NCBI RefSeq assembly: GCF_024448935.1
Contig: NZ_JAMOIE010000001.1
Span: forward strand, 1 to 64,000
Source of the DNA: Stutzerimonas stutzeri
Lineage (GTDB): Bacteria; Pseudomonadota; Gammaproteobacteria; Pseudomonadales; Pseudomonadaceae
DNA: 64,000 bases
Direction: 5' to 3'
Each line of letters starts with the position of its first letter. Position 1 is the first letter of the stretch. The position numbers were made by a program, and so were the translations under genes. The notes beneath the pieces are model-generated. The model had not been told where the DNA came from and searched no databases. It saw nothing but the letters and a program-made list of their open reading frames with translations. Shown piece by piece: positions 45,348-54,669 of the stretch.

Positions 45348-46721
45348 TTAGCTGCGCTGCAGACTGGCGACCAGTTCCGTCAACTGCTGTTGCCGTTCGG
45401 CCTGTTCCAGGCGTGCGCCGGGATTGAGCGACGACCATTGCGGATGCGCGCGGCATCGGTGCAACGCTGCGGGGAGCTTGCCTTCGCGCCAGGTCTTGTC
45501 GTCCGGTGCACCGAGGCGGATCGCTTCTATTGCCGCGTGCCCACGGGCGGCGAGGGCGATCAATAACTGTCGCTGGCGCAGGGCGAGCAGGCGCAGCACG
45601 GCATCATCGACGGTGAGTTCGCGCTGGCCTTTGAGCTTGCCCAGCAGGCGGTTGCCGTAGTGCCTGGCTGTCTGTGCGCCGCCGCCGGCAATGGCGCCGA
45701 GCAGCGCGGCCGCGCCCAGGGTGATGCCGCCGACCATCAGATCCATGCCTGCACCGGCAGCCGCACCGGCGGCCATCCCGCCACCGATCTTCACACCCAG
45801 CTCCTTGAGTGTTTCAGGATTGAACAGGTCGTCACCCCAGCGGCCGCCGAGCAGCGGCAGATCGGCTGCCGCGGCATCCTGCGGACGGAACCCGTACAGC
45901 CGCAGCAAGGCTTCGACGCAGCGTTGTTCCCGGGACCGCACGGCGTCGTGCAATTCCCGGATGGCGCCGCGCTCCAGCTCCGCTTGGGCGGCGACGCTGC
46001 GTCGGCATGCCGCGACATCAACCAGCATCTCGGCGATCAGCCGGTGGCCCTCGCTCAGCCGGGCCAAGGACTGGGCCTCATGGTCATCGATCAGGCGCTG
46101 CAACTTCGGACGCGACTGCTCCAGCAGCAGCGCCAGGCTTTCATACAGGCGACGCTCGCCATCGATCGGCGGGGCCACGCTGTCGAAACGTACCAGCGCA
46201 TGCAGGCCCAGGCGCGCCAGTGCTTCGCGCCATTGCTCTTCACGGTGGCCGGTCTGGGCGACGAAGTTGAGTACCGGCAGCAGCGGTTTGCCACAGCCGG
46301 CCAGCACTGCCAGCTCATCCTTGTATTTGGCCAACACCGGTTCGCGGGCATCGATCACATAGAGTCCGGCATCGCTGGCCAGCAGCTGGCGCAATACCTT
46401 GGCCTCCTGTTCGAAGCGCTGGCGCGCCTCGCTGCCATCGAGGAAACGGGCGGTGCGGGCCGTGCCGTCGAGCCGCTCGCCGGGGCGTTCGATCCGTTCG
46501 AGATGGTCGAGCAGGGCGATGGCGTCCTCCAGGCCGGGCGTGTCGTAGAGCTCCAGCAGTGGCTCGCCGTCCACCGACAGCCGTGCGCCTTCGACGTGCC
46601 GCGTGGTGCTCGGCCGGTGCGAGACCTCGCCAAAGCTGACATCGCGGGTCAGGGTGCGCAGCAGCGAGGTCTTGCCGACATTGGTGTGGCCGACCAGCGC
46701 GAGTTTCAGGGGCGCGCTCAT
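45348..46721 (-). CDS. GTPase with DUF3482 domain
   Basis: 457 residues. The N-terminal Ras-like G domain has Walker A LVGHTNVGKTSLLRTLTRDV (GHTNVGKT), G3 ELYDTPGLEDA and G4-like NFVAQ. A DUF3482 region follows with a glycine/alanine-rich amphipathic or membrane-inserting stretch (GGGMAAGAAAGAGMDLMVGG, then ITLGAAALLGAIAGG) near 325-365. The function is unknown. It lies directly downstream of a DUF2868 membrane protein on the same strand, a pairing recurrent in gammaproteobacteria, so a membrane-associated two-component complex is inferred. A REP pair sits between them. Confidence 0.85.
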   Translation of the reverse strand: MSAPLKLALVGHTNVGKTSLLRTLTRDVSFGEVSHRPSTTRHVEGARLSVDGEPLLELYDTPGLEDAIALLDHLERIERPGERLDGTARTARFLDGSEARQRFEQEAKVLRQLLASDAGLYVIDAREPVLAKYKDELAVLAGCGKPLLPVLNFVAQTGHREEQWREALARLGLHALVRFDSVAPPIDGERRLYESLALLLEQSRPKLQRLIDDHEAQSLARLSEGHRLIAEMLVDVAACRRSVAAQAELERGAIRELHDAVRSREQRCVEALLRLYGFRPQDAAAADLPLLGGRWGDDLFNPETLKELGVKIGGGMAAGAAAGAGMDLMVGGITLGAAALLGAIAGGGAQTARHYGNRLLGKLKGQRELTVDDAVLRLLALRQRQLLIALAARGHAAIEAIRLGAPDDKTWREGKLPAALHRCRAHPQWSSLNPGARLEQAERQQQLTELVASLQRS

Positions 46722-46748
46722 GGCTTATTGCTCCGCTGCGCTCGCCTT

Positions 46749-46814
46749 TGTAGGAGCCAGCTTGCTGGCGATCCCCTGTGCAAGGTCGCTGCCGCCGGCA
46801 AGCTGGCTCCTACT
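46749..46814. repeat. Inverted REP pair between the GTPase and DUF2868 genes
   Basis: TGTAGGAGCCAGCTTGCTGG at 46749 and CAAGCTGGCTCCTACT ending at 46814 face each other. Same family as the copies at recC, recB and recD. Confidence 0.85.
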
Positions 46815-46832
46815 GGAGCAATGCGGAGCTGC

Positions 46833-48227
46833 TCAATCATGACCACTCTCCAGCCAGGTCAGTGGCGCGCTGGTGGAATAAGGCAAGGCGAGGCCGTCCA
46901 GCGCCTGTTTCCAGTCCTGCAATCGATAACTGTCCAGAGCCTCGCCGGCGGGCGGCTGCAGCAGCCAGACGCGGGTCTCGGCAGCGCAGCGGCTGAGCTC
47001 ACCGATCAGCGCCAGGGTGCCGCGGTCCGGCGAACGACGCGGATCGCAGGCGATGGCCAGGCGTTGCGGTGGGAAGCGGGTCAGTTGCTCGAGCAACCGC
47101 CGACGTTGCTCGCGGTCATCCAGCACGCCCGCATCGGCCACGGATTTGGGTAGTTTTGGCGGCCAGGGATGTCTCTGGTCCAGCTCGATGGCAACCAGTA
47201 CCGCGCCCTCGCTGCCGTCCAGCTGCGTGCCAGCACTGGGCGCGTGCAACTGCGCCGGAGCCTGATCGCTGATGCCGAGGCGTTCGCTAGGGGGCTGCAG
47301 GCGTTCACGCAGCAGGCGATAGGTCGGCAGTTGCAGATCGAGCCGCAGCTGGGCACGGCCCTGTCGCCAGCGCCACAGGCAAAACAGCGCCAGGAGCAGG
47401 CGAGGCAGCAGCCCGTATATCAGCACCACGCCGACCAACCAGCCGGCCCAGCTTTGCCGGGCGCCGTCGGCACCGTTGCCGAGCGCGCCGCTGGCGCGGA
47501 TCTGCTCGATATCCGGCACGCTGAAGCCCAGCAGCGCGGGCAGCGTGCCGAGCGCCTGGGTCAGGCTGATGAACGCGCCTTCGCCAAGGATGGTGGTTTC
47601 CCAGACGAAGCCGTAACGCCGCGTGGCGAGCAGCGCGAGCAGTGTCACCACCGCACTGGTCATCGCCACCAGCCACAAGCCGTGTACGCCGAGCCCCAAG
47701 AGCCAGCGGCCGAGGCGGCGTTGTTCCAGCACCGCGAGCAGGGCCGGCGCCAGCTGCACCGCGCGGGCGTCGCGGGCGAGCTTTTCGCTGAGCCAGAGCC
47801 ACAGCCGGCCCAGCGCACCACCGGCATCGCCTGCAAAGAAGAAGCCCAGCAGCCAGCCCAGCAGCGTCAGCAGATTCAGCCCGAGCAGGCTGCCCAGCGC
47901 CCAGAACACGTTGACCGGTCGCACGCCATCACCCAGCGCCGCCAGCCCCAGCCCGGCCCCGGTGAACAGCGCCAGCAGCACCAGCGCAAAGCCGGCCAGC
48001 CGTGCGCCCTGGCGCCAGTGCTGCAAGGCATCGATCAGGCCGTCACGGCGCGCCAGCCACAGCGCGCGGAACTCGATCAGCTCCGGCAGCGTGCCGCCCT
48101 GCGCGCGGGCCTGGCGATTGGCTTCGGCATCATCCAGCGGCCCGGCGTGCTCTTCGCGCAGGCGCACGGCTTCGGTCAGCCAGAGACGGTCGAGGGGATT
48201 CGGTGAGGGTGGGAGAGGTGCAGGCAC
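46833..48227 (-). CDS. DUF2868 membrane protein
   Basis: 464 residues with four or five hydrophobic helices in two groups (about 75-135 and 175-290) and a soluble C-terminal domain containing EGAVLVAIELDQRHPWPP and LAIACDPRRSPDRGTLALIG. The function is unknown. It is the upstream partner of the DUF3482 GTPase, and the two probably work together at the inner membrane. ATG 48227 has no strong ribosome site. I do not recognise catalytic residues. Confidence 0.8.
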   Translation of the reverse strand: MPAPLPPSPNPLDRLWLTEAVRLREEHAGPLDDAEANRQARAQGGTLPELIEFRALWLARRDGLIDALQHWRQGARLAGFALVLLALFTGAGLGLAALGDGVRPVNVFWALGSLLGLNLLTLLGWLLGFFFAGDAGGALGRLWLWLSEKLARDARAVQLAPALLAVLEQRRLGRWLLGLGVHGLWLVAMTSAVVTLLALLATRRYGFVWETTILGEGAFISLTQALGTLPALLGFSVPDIEQIRASGALGNGADGARQSWAGWLVGVVLIYGLLPRLLLALFCLWRWRQGRAQLRLDLQLPTYRLLRERLQPPSERLGISDQAPAQLHAPSAGTQLDGSEGAVLVAIELDQRHPWPPKLPKSVADAGVLDDREQRRRLLEQLTRFPPQRLAIACDPRRSPDRGTLALIGELSRCAAETRVWLLQPPAGEALDSYRLQDWKQALDGLALPYSTSAPLTWLESGHD

Positions 48228-48290
48228 ACGGTTTCTCGGGGAAGGGCTCGGCCCTGAGGATAACCGCTGCCGGTCACAAGGGTGAAATGG

Positions 48291-49769
48291 TCAGCTCGCC
48301 CGGATTCGCTCCTGCCAATAACGCCGAACGGCGAAGAACAGCGACAAGCCGGTGAGCACGATGAAGATCCAGGTAATCGGCCCGCGGAAGAAGATCATCG
48401 GATCGCCGCGGCCGATCAGCAGCGTGCGCCTGAGGTTGTCCTCGAACATGGGCCCGAGAATGAAACCGAGGAGGAAGGGCGCTGTGGCGAAGCCGGTGCG
48501 GTTGAACAGATAGCCGATCACGCCGAAGAGCAGCATCAGGCCGATGTCGAACAGGCTGTTGTTCACCGCGAAGGAGCCATAGACGCAGAACATCAGCACG
48601 ATCGGCAGCAGGATGGCCTTGGGGATCTCGGCGATCAGTGAGAAATACTTGATCACGCCGTGACCGACGAACAGCAGCACCGCCGAGCTCAGCATGATCC
48701 CGCAGAACAGTGCATAGATCAGGGTGAGGTTTTCCTGGAACAGCACCGGGCCGGGCGTCAGCCCATGGATCATGAAGGCGCCGAGGATGATCGCGGTGAT
48801 GACGTCGCCGGGGATGCCCAGCGACAGCAGCGGTATGAGGGTTGCGCCGGCCACGCCGTTGTTGCCTGACTCGGCCGCGGCCACGCCTTCCAGCTCGCCC
48901 TTGCCGAAGTTGGCGGCGTTCGGCGAGCGCCGTTTGGCTTCGCTATAGGAGATGAAAGATGCCGCGGTGGCGCCGGCACCTGGAATGGCGCCGATGATTA
49001 CGCCGATAAAGGAGCCGCGCACGATGGTGACCAGGCTGGACTTGAGTTCGCCAAGCGTCAGGCCAGCCCCGCTGGAGGCGGCGCGGATATGCGGGCCGGC
49101 CTTCTTCAGGTAGAAATCGATCACCTCGGGGATAGCGAACAGGCCGATCAGCAACGGCACGAAGGAGACCCGGTCCATCAGGTTGTAGTTATCGAACGTC
49201 AGGCGTTGGCTGCCGTATACCGCATCCATGCCGATCATGGACACGATGACGCCGAAGCTGGCAGCGATCAGACCCTTGACCGGCGAGTCGCCTGCGATTG
49301 AGACGATGATGGTCAGCGAAAAGCAGATCAGCCAGAAGAACTCTGGCGGCCCGAAATTGAGCGCGACCTTGGCCAGGTAGGAGGCGAACAGGATCAGCGC
49401 CAGGTTCGATAACACATCGGCGATGCATGACGAGTAGAGCGCCATCTGCAGCGCCTTCTTCGCCTTGCCCTGCTGCGTCAACGGATAGCCGTCGAGCAAC
49501 GTGCAGGCGGCGGCCGGCGAACCGGGCGTGTGGATCAGAATGGCGGTGATCGAACCGCCGTACATGCCGCCCTTGTAGATGCCCACCAGCAGCAGGATCG
49601 CCGTCACCGGCTCCAGCGAAAAGGTGAAAGGCAGGGCTAGCGCAACGGCCATGGTCGCGGTAAGGCCAGGAATCGCGCCGATGACCACCCCAATCAACAC
49701 GCCGATGAAGATGGCGATGAAATTGTCGACGCTGAGAAACAAGTCCAGGACTTCGGAAAAACCTTCCAT
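48291..49769 (-). CDS. tctA: Tripartite tricarboxylate transporter permease TctA
   Basis: Large membrane subunit of a TTT uptake system for carboxylates. 492 residues, about eleven helices. Family motifs are IGVVIGAIPGLTATMAVALA near the N terminus, GGMYGGSITAILIHTPGSPA, and the mirrored GVIIGAIPGAGATAASFISY in the second half. It is the last gene of tctC-tctB-tctA. The ribosome site is weak; it starts 24 bp after tctB. The substrate (citrate, propionate, aromatic or other acid) is set by TctC and not predictable here. Confidence 0.94.
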   Translation of the reverse strand: MEGFSEVLDLFLSVDNFIAIFIGVLIGVVIGAIPGLTATMAVALALPFTFSLEPVTAILLLVGIYKGGMYGGSITAILIHTPGSPAAACTLLDGYPLTQQGKAKKALQMALYSSCIADVLSNLALILFASYLAKVALNFGPPEFFWLICFSLTIIVSIAGDSPVKGLIAASFGVIVSMIGMDAVYGSQRLTFDNYNLMDRVSFVPLLIGLFAIPEVIDFYLKKAGPHIRAASSGAGLTLGELKSSLVTIVRGSFIGVIIGAIPGAGATAASFISYSEAKRRSPNAANFGKGELEGVAAAESGNNGVAGATLIPLLSLGIPGDVITAIILGAFMIHGLTPGPVLFQENLTLIYALFCGIMLSSAVLLFVGHGVIKYFSLIAEIPKAILLPIVLMFCVYGSFAVNNSLFDIGLMLLFGVIGYLFNRTGFATAPFLLGFILGPMFEDNLRRTLLIGRGDPMIFFRGPITWIFIVLTGLSLFFAVRRYWQERIRAS

Positions 49770-49793
49770 TCGGTTACTCGCGTAAGGGCGCCG

Positions 49794-50294
49794 TCAGTTC
49801 CATAGCGTGCCGGAGGGCAGCGGGACATTCAGTACGTGGATGAACAGCAGGCTTACCAGCCACGGCAATGCAATCGCCAGCAGATAGAGCCAGGGCTTGC
49901 GCACCGGATGGGCGGCAAACAGCAGCAGCGTGCCGAGAATACCGGCGACGATGGCGCCGAGCAGATCGAACAGCAGCCAATAGGCGCCCAGCCCGGCCAA
50001 CATCAGCAGCCAGCGCCGGGCCGGCGCGCGTTCGGATTCGACGGCTGCGGTCCGGGCCGGCGGTCGCAAGCAGCCTTCAACGATCAACGCCAGCGACAAC
50101 GCCGCGATCAGCCAGCCCGCCACACTGGGCAGCCAGCGTGGCGACTGCATGGGGTTGTCGACCATGGGGGCTTCGTCGATATGGTTCGGCACCAGGTAGA
50201 ACAGAAACACCAGCGCCGCGATCAACCAGAACACGCCCAGCCATGTGTTGAGATTGGCCCGGCGCGGGCGGCTCACCGCAGCATCGGTGGTCAT
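49794..50294 (-). CDS. tctB: Tripartite tricarboxylate transporter small permease TctB
   Basis: 166-residue membrane protein with four hydrophobic helices, the small subunit that pairs with TctA. The poorly conserved sequence is typical; identity rests on size, topology (LGVFWLIAALVFLFYLVPNH first) and position between tctC and tctA. A GGAGG ribosome site precedes ATG 50294, 13 bp after the tctC stop. Confidence 0.88.
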   Translation of the reverse strand: MTTDAAVSRPRRANLNTWLGVFWLIAALVFLFYLVPNHIDEAPMVDNPMQSPRWLPSVAGWLIAALSLALIVEGCLRPPARTAAVESERAPARRWLLMLAGLGAYWLLFDLLGAIVAGILGTLLLFAAHPVRKPWLYLLAIALPWLVSLLFIHVLNVPLPSGTLWN

Positions 50295-50307
50295 GACGGG
50301 CCTCCGA

Positions 50308-51288
50308 TCAGTTCAGCTCGGCCTGACCGGCTACACGCTGCCAGCGCTGAACGTCCTCAGCGACATAGTCACGGAAATCATCGCCTTCCTCGGTCGCCGG
50401 CTCGCCACCGATCTGTGCGGCGAAATCCTTGAAGCTCTGATCCTCCATGACTTTGTCCAGTGCGGTCTGCAGCGTCTGGACGGCCTGGTCGGACATCTGG
50501 TCATCGGCGATCAGCCCGAACCAGGCGGTGGTGACGAATTCGCCCAGGCCCAGGTCCGCGCCGATTTTGGACAGCGGCTCGACATTCGGCAGGTACGGAG
50601 AGGCCTCTTTGGAGGTGACGGCCAGCGCCTTGAGCTTGCCGGACTGGATGTGCGCGAGCACGGTGGGCATGTTTTCGAAGGAGACGTCGACGTCGCCGCT
50701 GAGCAACGCAGGCAGTGCCTCGCCGCTGCCACGGAAGGGGACGTGGGTCATCTGGGTGCCGGTCATGGCCTTGAACAACTCGCCGGACATATGGATCGAG
50801 CTGCCGATGCCGGCGGAGCTGAAGGTCATCTCCTTGGTCTTGGCCGCCTCGATGAATTCTTCGACCGAGTTGTACGGGCTGTCGGCCGGCACCACCATCA
50901 CGTTGGGGATTTCGATGATGTTGCGGATGAATTTGAAGTCTTTCACCGGCTCGTAGGGCAACTTCTTGTAGATCACCGGGCCGATGGTGTGCCCGGGAGA
51001 CGCCATCAGAATGGTGTGGTCGGCGCCCCGCCCGCCGCGGGCCAGTTGTCCGGTGGCCATGGTCGAGCCAGCGCCCGGACGGTTTTCGACCACCACGGAG
51101 CCGATTTCCTGTTGCAGCAGATCGGCAACCTTGCGCGACAGCACATCCGTCGTGCCGCCCGGCGCATAGGGCACCACCAGGCGAACGGTATCGGTTGGCC
51201 ATTCGGCGGCCTGAGCCGCAACGGAAGCGAGCGGGAGCATGGTGCCCAGCAGAAGCAGGCGCAGGGTGCGCTTGAGAGTCAGAGCCAT
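50308..51288 (-). CDS. tctC: Tripartite tricarboxylate transporter substrate-binding protein (Bug family)
   Basis: 326-residue periplasmic binding protein with a signal peptide ending VAAQAAEWP. Bug-family motifs are VRLVVPYAPGGTTDVLSRKV, VVENRPGAGSTMATGQLARG, and SAGIGSSIHMSGELFKAMTG, where backbone and water contacts usually bind the carboxylate. First gene of the tct operon. Divergent from the CoA transferase gene with 231 bp between, suggesting that a transported acid is activated to its CoA thioester; this is an inference from layout. Confidence 0.94.
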   Translation of the reverse strand: MALTLKRTLRLLLLGTMLPLASVAAQAAEWPTDTVRLVVPYAPGGTTDVLSRKVADLLQQEIGSVVVENRPGAGSTMATGQLARGGRGADHTILMASPGHTIGPVIYKKLPYEPVKDFKFIRNIIEIPNVMVVPADSPYNSVEEFIEAAKTKEMTFSSAGIGSSIHMSGELFKAMTGTQMTHVPFRGSGEALPALLSGDVDVSFENMPTVLAHIQSGKLKALAVTSKEASPYLPNVEPLSKIGADLGLGEFVTTAWFGLIADDQMSDQAVQTLQTALDKVMEDQSFKDFAAQIGGEPATEEGDDFRDYVAEDVQRWQRVAGQAELN

Positions 51289-51519
51289 AGGAAAAATCCC
51301 GTCCTGTAATTGTTGTGAGTGTCCGACGACTACTGGCTGGCATAGGCCATCGCCAGCGGCTCGGACGCGTTCACCATAAAGGAAGCCGCCCTGCCGAGGC
51401 TCCGCTGGACGGAAATGGTGTTCGATTATCGAACGCTACTGCGTCTGCCGCTGGTTGTGGTTTTGACCCGCTTGCGCCAGTTTCGACTCCATTGCCCGAT
51501 CAGATTAGAAGGAGAGTCG

Positions 51520-52710
51520 ATGAGTGTTCTGCAAGGCATCAAGGTACTGGATCTGACACGCATCCTCGCTGGGCCCTGGTCGACCATGGCCCTGGCGGAC
51601 CTCGGTGCCGAGGTCTGGAAGATCGAAAGCCTGGAGGGTGACGACACCCGCAGCTGGATGCCGCCGGCGAAGGCCGGCATCTCCACCTACTACCTCAGCG
51701 CCAATCGCAACAAGCAGAGCCTGGCGGTGGACTTGCGTAAACCCGAGGGGCGTCAGCTGATCCTTGATCTGGCCGCGCAAGCCGACGTCGTGGTCGAGAA
51801 CTTCCTGCCGGCGAGCCTCAAGCGCCTCGGGCTGGATTACGAGACGCTTGCAGCGGTCAATCCTCGACTCATCCATTGCTCGATTACCGGATACGGGCGC
51901 GGCAACCCGATGGAAAACCGGCCTGGCTACGACTTCATCATCCAGGCCGAGAGCGGCTTCATGTCGATCACGGGTGACAAGGAGGGCGAGCCCATGCGCC
52001 TGGGTGTGGCTTTCATCGATCTGGTCACTGGCATGAATGCGGTTCAGGGCATCCTGGCGGCGCTGTTCGAGCGGGAGAAGTCCGGGCTCGGTCAGTCGGT
52101 GGACATCGCGCTGTCCGACAGTGCGCTGCACTTCCTGGCCAATGTCGCGTCCGGCTACCTCAACACGGGCAAGGTGCCGCAGCGGTACGGCAATGCGCAC
52201 GCGAGCATCGTGCCCTACCAGCTGTTCAACACCGCCGATGGCAGCATCGCCTTGGCCGTGGGCAACGACGAGCAGTATCGCCGCCTGTGTCTGGACGTGC
52301 TCAAGCGTCCAGAGCTGTACAGCGATCCGCGCTTCGCCCAGAACAAGGGCCGCACCGAGCATCGTGAGCGGCTGATCTCGCTGTTACAGGAGGCGTTCGG
52401 AAAATGGCACAGCGAGGCGTTGATCGAAGCCCTGCGCGCCCAGGCGATTCCGGTCGGTGAAGTGAAAAATGTCGCTCAAGCCTTGGAGTCGGAAACAGCA
52501 GGCTATCGCGACCTCGTCATCAGTGCCGAGCATCCGGTCGCCGGGGAGGTGCGCATGGTGCGCAGCCCGCTGCGCTTCTCGCGTACGCCAACGGTTGTCG
52601 CCAAGGCGCCGCCGCTGCACGGTCAGCACACCGACAGCGTGCTCACCCGTGTGCTCGGCAAAAGCGAAGCGGAACTGGCCGAGCTGCACGAGGCGGGCGT
52701 GATCGGCTGA
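51520..52710 (+). CDS. Class III CoA transferase (CaiB/BaiF family)
   Basis: 396-residue enzyme transferring CoA between carboxylic acids. Family motifs are KVLDLTRILAGPWSTMALAD, ADLGAEVWKIE, RPGYDFIIQAESGFMSITGD (with the catalytic-region Asp in YDFIIQ), and LGKSEAELAELHEAGVI at the C terminus. ATG 51520 follows AGAAGGAGAG; a longer frame to 51415 lacks family support. It lies alone on this strand, divergent from the TctABC operon, so its acid may be the one imported. Donor and acceptor cannot be named. Confidence 0.92.
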   Translation: MSVLQGIKVLDLTRILAGPWSTMALADLGAEVWKIESLEGDDTRSWMPPAKAGISTYYLSANRNKQSLAVDLRKPEGRQLILDLAAQADVVVENFLPASLKRLGLDYETLAAVNPRLIHCSITGYGRGNPMENRPGYDFIIQAESGFMSITGDKEGEPMRLGVAFIDLVTGMNAVQGILAALFEREKSGLGQSVDIALSDSALHFLANVASGYLNTGKVPQRYGNAHASIVPYQLFNTADGSIALAVGNDEQYRRLCLDVLKRPELYSDPRFAQNKGRTEHRERLISLLQEAFGKWHSEALIEALRAQAIPVGEVKNVAQALESETAGYRDLVISAEHPVAGEVRMVRSPLRFSRTPTVVAKAPPLHGQHTDSVLTRVLGKSEAELAELHEAGVIG

Positions 52711-52760
52711 TTCGCTCGCTCAGCGCCGATCACTTTACATGACAACCCGGACGTAGGAGT

Positions 52761-52781
52761 GCCCGGCCATCCTGGCCGGGC
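52761..52781. terminator. GC-rich hairpin between the CoA transferase and glpQ
   Basis: GCCCGGCC (52761-52768) pairs with GGCCGGGC (52774-52781). No T-run on either side, so it is a possible bidirectional terminator for two convergent genes. Confidence 0.5.
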
Positions 52782-52797
52782 GGGGTGGCGCTGGGTA

Positions 52798-53910
52798 TCA
52801 CTGCCCGCGCACCTTTACCGCGATATCCGGCTGATCGATGAACAGCCCGTCGATGCCGGCGTCGAGGAAGGCCTGTATGTCGGCTTCTATGTCGCCGCGC
52901 TCGGTTGGGGAGTCGCCGTTGCGCAGGTTGGTCGGGAGGAACAGGTTCTCGGCGCGGAAAGTGTACGGGTGCACCTTCAGGCCAGCGGCGTGGGCGTTCG
53001 GCACGAAGTCGGTGGGCTGGCCGAGGTTGCCATTGGCGTCACGCGGAATGATGTAGCTCTTTTCGGGGCCGACGCCCGCGGCGTAGCGCGAGATGGCCTC
53101 CAGGCCTTCTGCGGTTGCCATCTGCGCATAGGTCAGTTTGCTGCCGCGCACCTGCTGGTCGTACGGCTGACCGCCACCGAACAGCTGAACCAGGCGCAGC
53201 TGCGTCAAGCCGCTGAGGGTCTTGAGGTTCTCGACTTCGAACGACTGGATATACACCGGCGCGCTGCGGCCTGCATAGCCGTTGCGGTGGAGGATGCGCA
53301 CCAGCGGCTTTTCCATCGCCAGGCCGAGTTGCTGGAAGTGCGTCGGGTGCTTGGTTTCCGGGTACAGGCCGATGCGGCGGCGCTCGCTCAGCTGCATGGT
53401 TTTCACCAGATCGATGATTTCCTGCAACGTGGGAATTTCCAGGCTGCCGTCGAGCCGCGCGTTACCGGGGCGGATGTCCGGGATGCGTTCGATGGCGCGC
53501 AGGGTTTTCAGCTCGGCCAGGGTGAAGTCTTCGCTGAACCAGCCGGTGAGCTTCACACCGTCGACCATTTGAGTGCGCTTGCGGTCGGCGAACTCGGGGT
53601 GCTGCGACACATCGGTGGTCAGCCCCAGTTCGTTGTCGTGACGGGCGACCAACTCGCCGTCGCGGGTCATGACCAGATCCGGCTCGATATAGTCGGCACC
53701 CAGCAGGATGGCCAGCGCGTAAGAGGCGAGGGTGTGCTCGGGCACATAGCCACTGGCGCCGCGGTGGGCAATGACCAGCGGATGGGGCTCGTCGCGGGCG
53801 TTCTTGGCCGCGACCGAGGCGTCGGGCGTGGCGGCAAAGGCGGCGATCGGCAGCAGCAGGCTGCAGGCGGCAAACAGGTGGCGCAGGGTAGGGCGGCTGT
53901 GGCGGGCCAT
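52798..53910 (-). CDS. glpQ: Periplasmic glycerophosphodiester phosphodiesterase GlpQ
   Basis: Hydrolyses glycerophosphodiesters to glycerol-3-phosphate and an alcohol, giving carbon and phosphate. The 370-residue precursor has a signal peptide ending AAFAAT. The GDPD motifs are intact: VIAHRGASGYVPEHTLASYA (His-Arg and Glu-His), ADYIEPDLVMTRDGELVARH (Glu and Asp metal ligands, catalytic His), and KHPTHF near 175. The same gene stands near folA and ilvD in P. aeruginosa. A Pho-box-like array at 53957 would link it to phosphate starvation. Confidence 0.94.
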   Translation of the reverse strand: MARHSRPTLRHLFAACSLLLPIAAFAATPDASVAAKNARDEPHPLVIAHRGASGYVPEHTLASYALAILLGADYIEPDLVMTRDGELVARHDNELGLTTDVSQHPEFADRKRTQMVDGVKLTGWFSEDFTLAELKTLRAIERIPDIRPGNARLDGSLEIPTLQEIIDLVKTMQLSERRRIGLYPETKHPTHFQQLGLAMEKPLVRILHRNGYAGRSAPVYIQSFEVENLKTLSGLTQLRLVQLFGGGQPYDQQVRGSKLTYAQMATAEGLEAISRYAAGVGPEKSYIIPRDANGNLGQPTDFVPNAHAAGLKVHPYTFRAENLFLPTNLRNGDSPTERGDIEADIQAFLDAGIDGLFIDQPDIAVKVRGQ

Positions 53911-53956
53911 TGTCGGCGTCTTCGTGGAAGGGGAGCGGTAAGCCTGAAACCTGAGA

Positions 53957-53996
53957 ATGACGACCGCTTGACACTTTGGTAAAGCGAAGATGACCG
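53957..53996 (-). promoter_or_regulatory. Candidate Pho box for glpQ
   Basis: Reading leftward, the half-sites CGGTCAT, GCTTTAC, GTGTCAA, TCGTCAT stand at an exact 11-bp period, 47 bp and more before the glpQ start. Three of four fit CTGTCAT reasonably; the second does not. PhoB control of glpQ is reported in P. aeruginosa, which supports but does not prove this reading. Confidence 0.45.
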
Positions 53997-54063
53997 TTCG
54001 ATGATGTTGACGTGTATCTGACGGCGCTGACTGCGCCGCGGGCGCTCTGTTATTCTCGCCGCC

Positions 54064-54579
54064 ATGAATCAGACCTCACTTCCCCTCGCCATGATCGCGG
54101 CCCTGGCGAACAACCGCGTCATCGGCCTCGACAACAGGATGCCCTGGCATCTGCCGGCCGACCTCAAACACTTCAAGGCCATGACCCTTGGCAAGCCGAT
54201 CATCATGGGGCGCAAGACCTGGGATTCGCTTGGTCGCCCGTTGCCGGGCCGGCTGAACCTGGTGGTCAGTCGTCAGGCCGATCTGCAAGTCGAAGGTGCC
54301 GAGACCTTCCCTGCACTCGACGCCGCGTTGGCTCGCGCCGAGCAGTGGGCGCGCGAGCAGGGCGTTGACGAGCTGATGCTGATTGGCGGCGCGCAGCTCT
54401 ATGCCCAGGCATTGGGGCAAGCTCAGCGCCTCTACCTCACCCGAATCGATGCGGCCCCTGAAGGCGACGCCTTTTTCCCCGCCTTCGAAGAAGCCGAATG
54501 GCAGCGTACCGAGAGCCAGTCACATCCGGCCGAGGGCGACGCCCCGGCGTACCGTTTCGAGACCTGGCAGCGCCGCTGA
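54064..54579 (+). CDS. folA: Dihydrofolate reductase
   Basis: NADPH-dependent reduction of dihydrofolate to tetrahydrofolate. 171 residues. Motifs are MIAALANNRVIGLDNRMPWH, LPADLKHFK (substrate Asp), GKPIIMGRKTWDSLGRPLPG and LMLIGGAQLYAQAL. Length and motifs are chromosomal type, with no resistance-variant fusion. Divergent from glpQ, followed 90 bp later by the YitT gene. Confidence 0.97.
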   Translation: MNQTSLPLAMIAALANNRVIGLDNRMPWHLPADLKHFKAMTLGKPIIMGRKTWDSLGRPLPGRLNLVVSRQADLQVEGAETFPALDAALARAEQWAREQGVDELMLIGGAQLYAQALGQAQRLYLTRIDAAPEGDAFFPAFEEAEWQRTESQSHPAEGDAPAYRFETWQRR

Positions 54580-54669
54580 GCCCGTCCCGCAAGCTTCCTT
54601 GACTGTTGCCAAGTCCTGGCCTGGCATCAGCGCTTATGCTTTCCGTCCGCTTCACACGAGACATCTCCG

